16,117 nucleotides of DNA from assembly GCA_013042825.1 (NCBI GenBank), contig JABDPL010000201.1, positions 1 to 16,117 on the forward strand. The letters run 5' to 3'. The DNA comes from Flavobacteriaceae bacterium. GTDB taxonomy: Bacteria; Bacteroidota; Bacteroidia; Flavobacteriales; Flavobacteriaceae. The notes under the pieces were generated by a model. It searched no databases. It had not been told where the DNA came from and worked only from the letters and a program-made list of their open reading frames with translations. The position numbers were made by a program, and so were the translations under genes. Shown piece after piece: positions 12,972 to 16,117 of the stretch (positions are counted from its first letter, which is position 1; each line of letters begins with the position of its first letter).

Positions 12972-13003
12972 TTTGTTAAAGTCAATATTTAAACAGTTCT
13001 TTG
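12972..13003 (+). promoter_or_regulatory. Possible promoter of the bifunctional nuclease gene
   Basis: TTTG (12972-12975) is followed after 20 bases by GTTCTTTG (12996-13003). The -33 box and spacing fit the Bacteroidota pattern, but the -7 box keeps only the TTTG half of TAnnTTTG. It would give a leader of about 10 bases before ATG 13019. Confidence 0.4.
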
Positions 13004-13018
13004 CGTGTGGTATAGATT

Positions 13019-13630
13019 ATGAGTTTAGTGCGTCTTAATATCAAGGGAATCTCCTACAGCCAAACACAGAATGGTGCCTATGCGTTGATACTGAGCGAGG
13101 TTGACGGCGATAGAAAATTACCCATCGTAATCGGAGCTTTTGAAGCCCAATCTATAGCCATAGCCCTTGAAAAGGAGATAAAACCTCCCCGTCCGTTAAC
13201 TCACGATCTCTTTAAAAACTTCTCCGACCGATTCGATATTGTCGTCAAACAAGTTATAATTCATAAATTGGTTGATGGCGTTTTTTATTCCAGTCTTATT
13301 TGCGAACGGGATAAGATCGAAGAGATCATCGATGCCAGAACAAGCGACGCTATTGCCCTGGCATTAAGATTCAATGCTCCTATATTTACGTATAAGAATA
13401 TCCTTGATAAGGCAGGTATCTATCTGAAGGTTAATCCGAAGAAAGACGATGAAGATGAAGACAATATCCTGATAGACGAAATGGTTGCTGAAGAGATCGA
13501 ATCACGATCGGAAGAAGGGCTCCAGGTTAAAACCCTTGACGAGTTGAATAAATTGCTCGAAAAAGCCGTGGCGGATGAAGATTATGAAGCCGCAGCCAGG
13601 ATCAGGGATGAAATCTCCAAACGCAATTAA
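13019..13630 (+). CDS. Bifunctional nuclease (DUF151) family protein with UVR motif
   Basis: 203 residues. The N-terminal part (about 4-135) is a bifunctional nuclease domain (BFN/DUF151): VRLNIKGISYSQTQNGAYAL, then LPIVIGAFEAQSIAIALE (34-51), PPRPLTHDLFKNF (56-68), and DARTSDAIALALRFNAPIF (105-123). Plant BFN1 proteins with this domain are reported to have RNase and DNase activity, but the bacterial enzymes are little characterised. An acidic linker follows (KKDDEDEDN, 141-149), then a C-terminal UVR-type helical motif (DEDYEAAARIRDEISKRN, 186-203), as seen in UvrB/UvrC and Clp adaptors such as McsA, where it mediates protein contacts. The stop lies nine bases before the nucleoside transporter start, so the two are probably one transcript, suggesting a link between nucleic-acid turnover and nucleoside uptake. 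Confidence 0.9.
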   Translation: MSLVRLNIKGISYSQTQNGAYALILSEVDGDRKLPIVIGAFEAQSIAIALEKEIKPPRPLTHDLFKNFSDRFDIVVKQVIIHKLVDGVFYSSLICERDKIEEIIDARTSDAIALALRFNAPIFTYKNILDKAGIYLKVNPKKDDEDEDNILIDEMVAEEIESRSEEGLQVKTLDELNKLLEKAVADEDYEAAARIRDEISKRN

Positions 13631-13639
13631 TTCCGCCGG

Positions 13640-15346
13640 ATGAAGCAGGTCCAATTAGCTGTAATAGCTATTTTTTTTGTCCTGTTTTCAGGTCATTCAC
13701 AAACCTTAGAAAAAGACTGGCAGATCAGCAGCGTAAGTTATGATCAGGACTCCCTTTACAGCAGAGAGGCCAGTGGTCATTTCCATCTTCAAAACGGTGA
13801 GTTTTCTTTAAGTCTGGAAGGAGATGAACCACAGCAAGCCAGAGGAGACTACCTTTACCAGAACAATCTCCTCATATTGTATTATTCCGAACCCGCGGAC
13901 TCCCTGGTAAATTTCAGAATTTCAAGCCTTACCGATTCAACAGCGGTACTGTCCTCAGCTGCTTTGCAGCTTGAGCTAGAATCTTTTTCGAAAATAGCAG
14001 AAGCAGCTCAAATAACAGATGCCGATATCGTTCCAAGCGGCGGATTTAGCCTGAACAGTCTTCTTCGGGGAGCCCTGGGAATGCTAGTCTTGCTCGTCAT
14101 TTCGATTCTTCTGAGCAAAAGGCGTTCAGCGATCAATTGGAGAACAGTAGGCTTCGGACTTTTGGCGCAATTAGCCCTGGCTGTTGGAGTTTTAAAGGTT
14201 CCTATTGTTCAGAAAGGGTTCGAATTCGTTGGAAAGATTTTCGTAAAGATCCTGGACTTTACCATGGCCGGAACCAAATTCCTATTTGATTCCTTCGAAA
14301 CGGGCCAGATCGAAAGCGCTTTGATAACATTCGCGGTGACGATACTGCCCACAATCATCTTCTTTTCGGCATTGACCTCGGTTTTGTTCTATCTCGGCGT
14401 TATTCAGAAAGTGGTTAAAGCCCTGGCCTGGCTATTGACCAAATTATTGCAGATCTCAGGCGCGGAAAGTTTAAGCGTTGCAGGAAATATTTTCCTCGGT
14501 CAGACCGAATCTCCATTGATGATCAAAGCCTATCTCGAAAAGATGTCGAGGTCTGAGATCCTTCTGGTCATGATAGGTGGCATGGCTACAGTAGCGGGCG
14601 GAGTGCTAGCCGCTTACATCGGATTTCTGGGAGGTGAGGACCAGGCCATGCGGATTTTTTATGCAAAGCACTTGTTAACGGCATCGGTAATGGCCGCACC
14701 CGGAGCTATAGTCATTTCAAAAATACTTTATCCGCAGACCGAAGAGATCAAATCTGAGATTAAGATCACCCAGGAGAATATCGGATCCAATATACTCGAT
14801 GCCATTGCCAATGGCACTACCGAGGGCTTGAAATTGGCTGTGAATGTTGGTGCCATGTTACTGGTCTTTCTGGCCTTTATCGCCATGATCAATTATGGCT
14901 TCGGAAAAATCGGAAGCATATCCGGCTTAAATCCCTTTATCGCAGACAATACACCATACGATGGCTTGTCACTGGAGTTCATCCTGGGTTATGCCCTTGC
15001 GCCATTGATGTGGCTTATCGGAGTTGCGGAGGAGGACATGGCTTTGATGGGCCAACTCCTGGGAATAAAACTTGTGGCGAGTGAATTTGTAGGCTATATC
15101 CAATTGGCCGACCTCAAGAATCCAGCTGGATTATTACACCTCAAATATCAAAAATCGATCATTATGGCAACCTATATGCTCTGTGGATTTGCCAATTTCG
15201 CTTCCATCGGTATACAGATCGGCGGCATAGGATCCCTGGCTCCCGGTCAACGAAAGACCCTGTCTGAATTCGGTATACGGGCGCTCATCGGTGGTACCGT
15301 AGCCTCTCTCCTTTCCGCTACTATAGCCGGAATGATAATCGGTTAA
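13640..15346 (+). CDS. CNT-family nucleoside transporter with N-terminal lipocalin-like domain
   Basis: 568 residues, well above the roughly 400 of E. coli NupC. Residues 1-20 are a signal peptide (MKQVQLAVIAIFFVLFSGHS). Residues 21-115 form a soluble, strand-rich domain resembling the lipocalin-like folds of Bacteroidota (W27 near the start, SGHFHLQNGEFSL, GDYLYQNNLLILYY, FRISSLTDSTAVL). The transporter core starts with a membrane helix at about 138-159. Diagnostic motifs of concentrative nucleoside transporters are present: GQTESPLMIKAYLEKMSRSE (287-306), the nucleoside/cation-site region ASEFVGYIQLA (480-490), and LCGFANFASIGIQIGGIGSL (514-533). It should import nucleosides with Na+ or H+ across the inner membrane, with the extra domain in the periplasm. 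The gene follows the nuclease gene by nine bases and ends just before a hairpin terminator. Confidence 0.93.
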   Translation: MKQVQLAVIAIFFVLFSGHSQTLEKDWQISSVSYDQDSLYSREASGHFHLQNGEFSLSLEGDEPQQARGDYLYQNNLLILYYSEPADSLVNFRISSLTDSTAVLSSAALQLELESFSKIAEAAQITDADIVPSGGFSLNSLLRGALGMLVLLVISILLSKRRSAINWRTVGFGLLAQLALAVGVLKVPIVQKGFEFVGKIFVKILDFTMAGTKFLFDSFETGQIESALITFAVTILPTIIFFSALTSVLFYLGVIQKVVKALAWLLTKLLQISGAESLSVAGNIFLGQTESPLMIKAYLEKMSRSEILLVMIGGMATVAGGVLAAYIGFLGGEDQAMRIFYAKHLLTASVMAAPGAIVISKILYPQTEEIKSEIKITQENIGSNILDAIANGTTEGLKLAVNVGAMLLVFLAFIAMINYGFGKIGSISGLNPFIADNTPYDGLSLEFILGYALAPLMWLIGVAEEDMALMGQLLGIKLVASEFVGYIQLADLKNPAGLLHLKYQKSIIMATYMLCGFANFASIGIQIGGIGSLAPGQRKTLSEFGIRALIGGTVASLLSATIAGMIIG

Positions 15347-15370
15347 TAACTTTTAATAGAATATGCATCG

Positions 15371-15399
15371 GCCGTTTCTCCTGAAATGGCTCTTTTTTT
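15371..15399 (+). terminator. Intrinsic terminator after the nucleoside transporter gene
   Basis: An eight-bp stem (GCCGTTTC with GAAATGGC, one G-T wobble) with loop TCCT is followed by TCTTTTTTT. It lies 25 bases after the transporter stop and 28 before thyA, so thyA should have a separate promoter. The nearest -7-like sequences are TAGTTCCG (15405-15412) and AAAATTTG (15414-15421), both imperfect. Confidence 0.85.
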
Positions 15400-15426
15400 A
15401 ATTTTAGTTCCGAAAAATTTGATTGT

Positions 15427-16117
15427 ATGAAGCAATATCACGACCTGGTGAAATATGTGTTGGAACACGGGACCGTAAAAGCAGACCGCACAGGAACGGG
15501 AACCAAAAGTGTTTTTGGTTATCAAATGCGTTTCGATCTGAGCGAAGGCTTCCCTATGGTCACCACCAAGAAATTACACCTGAAATCGATAATCTATGAA
15601 TTGCTATGGTTTCTTAAAGGCGATACCAATATCTCATATCTCAAAGAGAACGGGGTAAGGATCTGGAATGATTGGGCCGATGAAAATGGCGACTTGGGGC
15701 CGGTATACGGCTACCAGTGGCGGAACTGGAATGGGGACGAGATCGATCAGATCCAGCAGGTGGTAGACAAATTGAAATCGAATCCCGACAGCAGGCGCAT
15801 GCTGGTCTCGGCCTGGAATCCGTCAGTGCTTCCAGACACCTCAAGATCCTTCAGCGAAAATGTAACTGATGGAAAGGCAGCGCTTCCGCCCTGTCATGCC
15901 TTCTTCCAATTCTATGTGGCCGATGGCAAACTGTCCTGCCAATTGTATCAGCGCAGTGCCGATATCTTCCTCGGTGTTCCTTTTAATATTGCATCCTATG
16001 CCTTGTTCACCATGATGATGGCACAGGTATGCGGTTATGAGCCCGGCGAGTTCATCCATACCTTCGGTGATGCACATATATACAGCAATCACCTGGAGCA
16101 GCTAGAGCTTCAGCTAT
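15427..16117 (+). CDS. thyA: Thymidylate synthase (3' end beyond window)
   Basis: The frame is open from ATG 15427 to the right edge, giving 230 codons; about 40-45 C-terminal residues should be missing. It methylates dUMP to dTMP with methylene-tetrahydrofolate. Visible landmarks are DRTGTGT (20-26), the phosphate-binding arginine region, FPMVTTKKLHLKSIIYELLWFL (42-63), GPVYGYQWRNW (91-101), SRRMLVSAWNP (122-132), the catalytic Cys156 in ALPPCHAFFQFYV, and QRSADIFLGVPFNIASYALF. Compared with E. coli ThyA there is an insertion of about 12 residues between SAWN and the catalytic loop (residues about 132-150). That is longer than the E. coli form but not disruptive, and from memory is shared by flavobacterial enzymes. 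Being a classical ThyA rather than ThyX, it produces dihydrofolate, so a dihydrofolate reductase gene is expected, perhaps just beyond the window. Confidence 0.97.
   Translation, partial: MKQYHDLVKYVLEHGTVKADRTGTGTKSVFGYQMRFDLSEGFPMVTTKKLHLKSIIYELLWFLKGDTNISYLKENGVRIWNDWADENGDLGPVYGYQWRNWNGDEIDQIQQVVDKLKSNPDSRRMLVSAWNPSVLPDTSRSFSENVTDGKAALPPCHAFFQFYVADGKLSCQLYQRSADIFLGVPFNIASYALFTMMMAQVCGYEPGEFIHTFGDAHIYSNHLEQLELQL

Noticed and set aside
12900..13018. Searched the gap after etfA for a terminator or small RNA.
   Set aside because: Only short A/T-rich palindromes such as AATTAATT are present; no stem with a T tract.
15641..16092. Leftward frames opposite thyA near the right edge.
   Set aside because: The thyA frame contains the full catalytic signature; the opposite frames are composition artefacts.
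1..16117. Looked for CRISPR arrays, insertion sequences, attachment sites, tRNA genes and defence or phage genes.
   Set aside because: No direct-repeat arrays, transposase or integrase motifs, or cloverleaf-like sequences were seen; the genes look like typical core flavobacterial genes.

Overview
The window looks like a core-genome stretch from a marine-type member of the Flavobacteriaceae (Bacteroidota). The evidence is a GLPGLI-family secreted protein, a CarboxypepD_reg/DUF5686 outer-membrane protein ending in an aromatic residue, promoters matching the Bacteroidota -7 element TAnnTTTG, A-rich start regions without Shine-Dalgarno sequences, and moderate GC content. I see no mobile element, CRISPR array, tRNA or rRNA. 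All genes resemble their neighbours in composition, and no gap between genes exceeds about 160 bases.

Left region (1-4740). A histidine kinase and an OmpR-type response regulator read rightwards. A small secreted protein and a GLPGLI-family protein (cut by the left edge) read leftwards from the same 97-120 bp divergent region. That region holds four TTAA blocks spaced 11, 10 and 10 bp apart, a likely operator for the response regulator. The kinase-regulator pair runs on into a secreted, possibly beta-propeller protein of unknown function and a deoxynucleoside kinase, ending at a strong hairpin terminator at 4699-4727. That terminator also serves the converging hppA gene.

Middle region (4745-11016, all leftward). 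pdhB (pyruvate dehydrogenase E1 beta) comes first. Its terminator hairpin sits only about 11 bases before the start codon of the DUF5686 outer-membrane protein gene. A K+-dependent, probably Na+-pumping membrane pyrophosphatase (hppA) follows from its own promoter. The pyrophosphatase carries an unusual hydrophilic C-terminal extension of about 160 residues containing a duplicated 53-residue module.

Right region (11175-16117, all rightward). The electron transfer flavoprotein genes etfB-etfA diverge from pdhB. They are followed by a bifunctional-nuclease/UVR protein, a nucleoside transporter of the CNT family with a fused N-terminal secreted lipocalin-like domain, a clear terminator, and thymidylate synthase (cut by the right edge).

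Functionally, the window combines energy metabolism (PDH, ETF, pyrophosphatase), nucleoside handling (deoxynucleoside kinase, CNT transporter, thymidylate synthase) and envelope signalling (two-component system with secreted proteins). Most of it is ordinary. The points most worth a second look are the phased TTAA operator with its divergent secreted genes, the duplicated tail of the pyrophosphatase, the lipocalin-transporter fusion, and the terminator in front of the DUF5686 gene.
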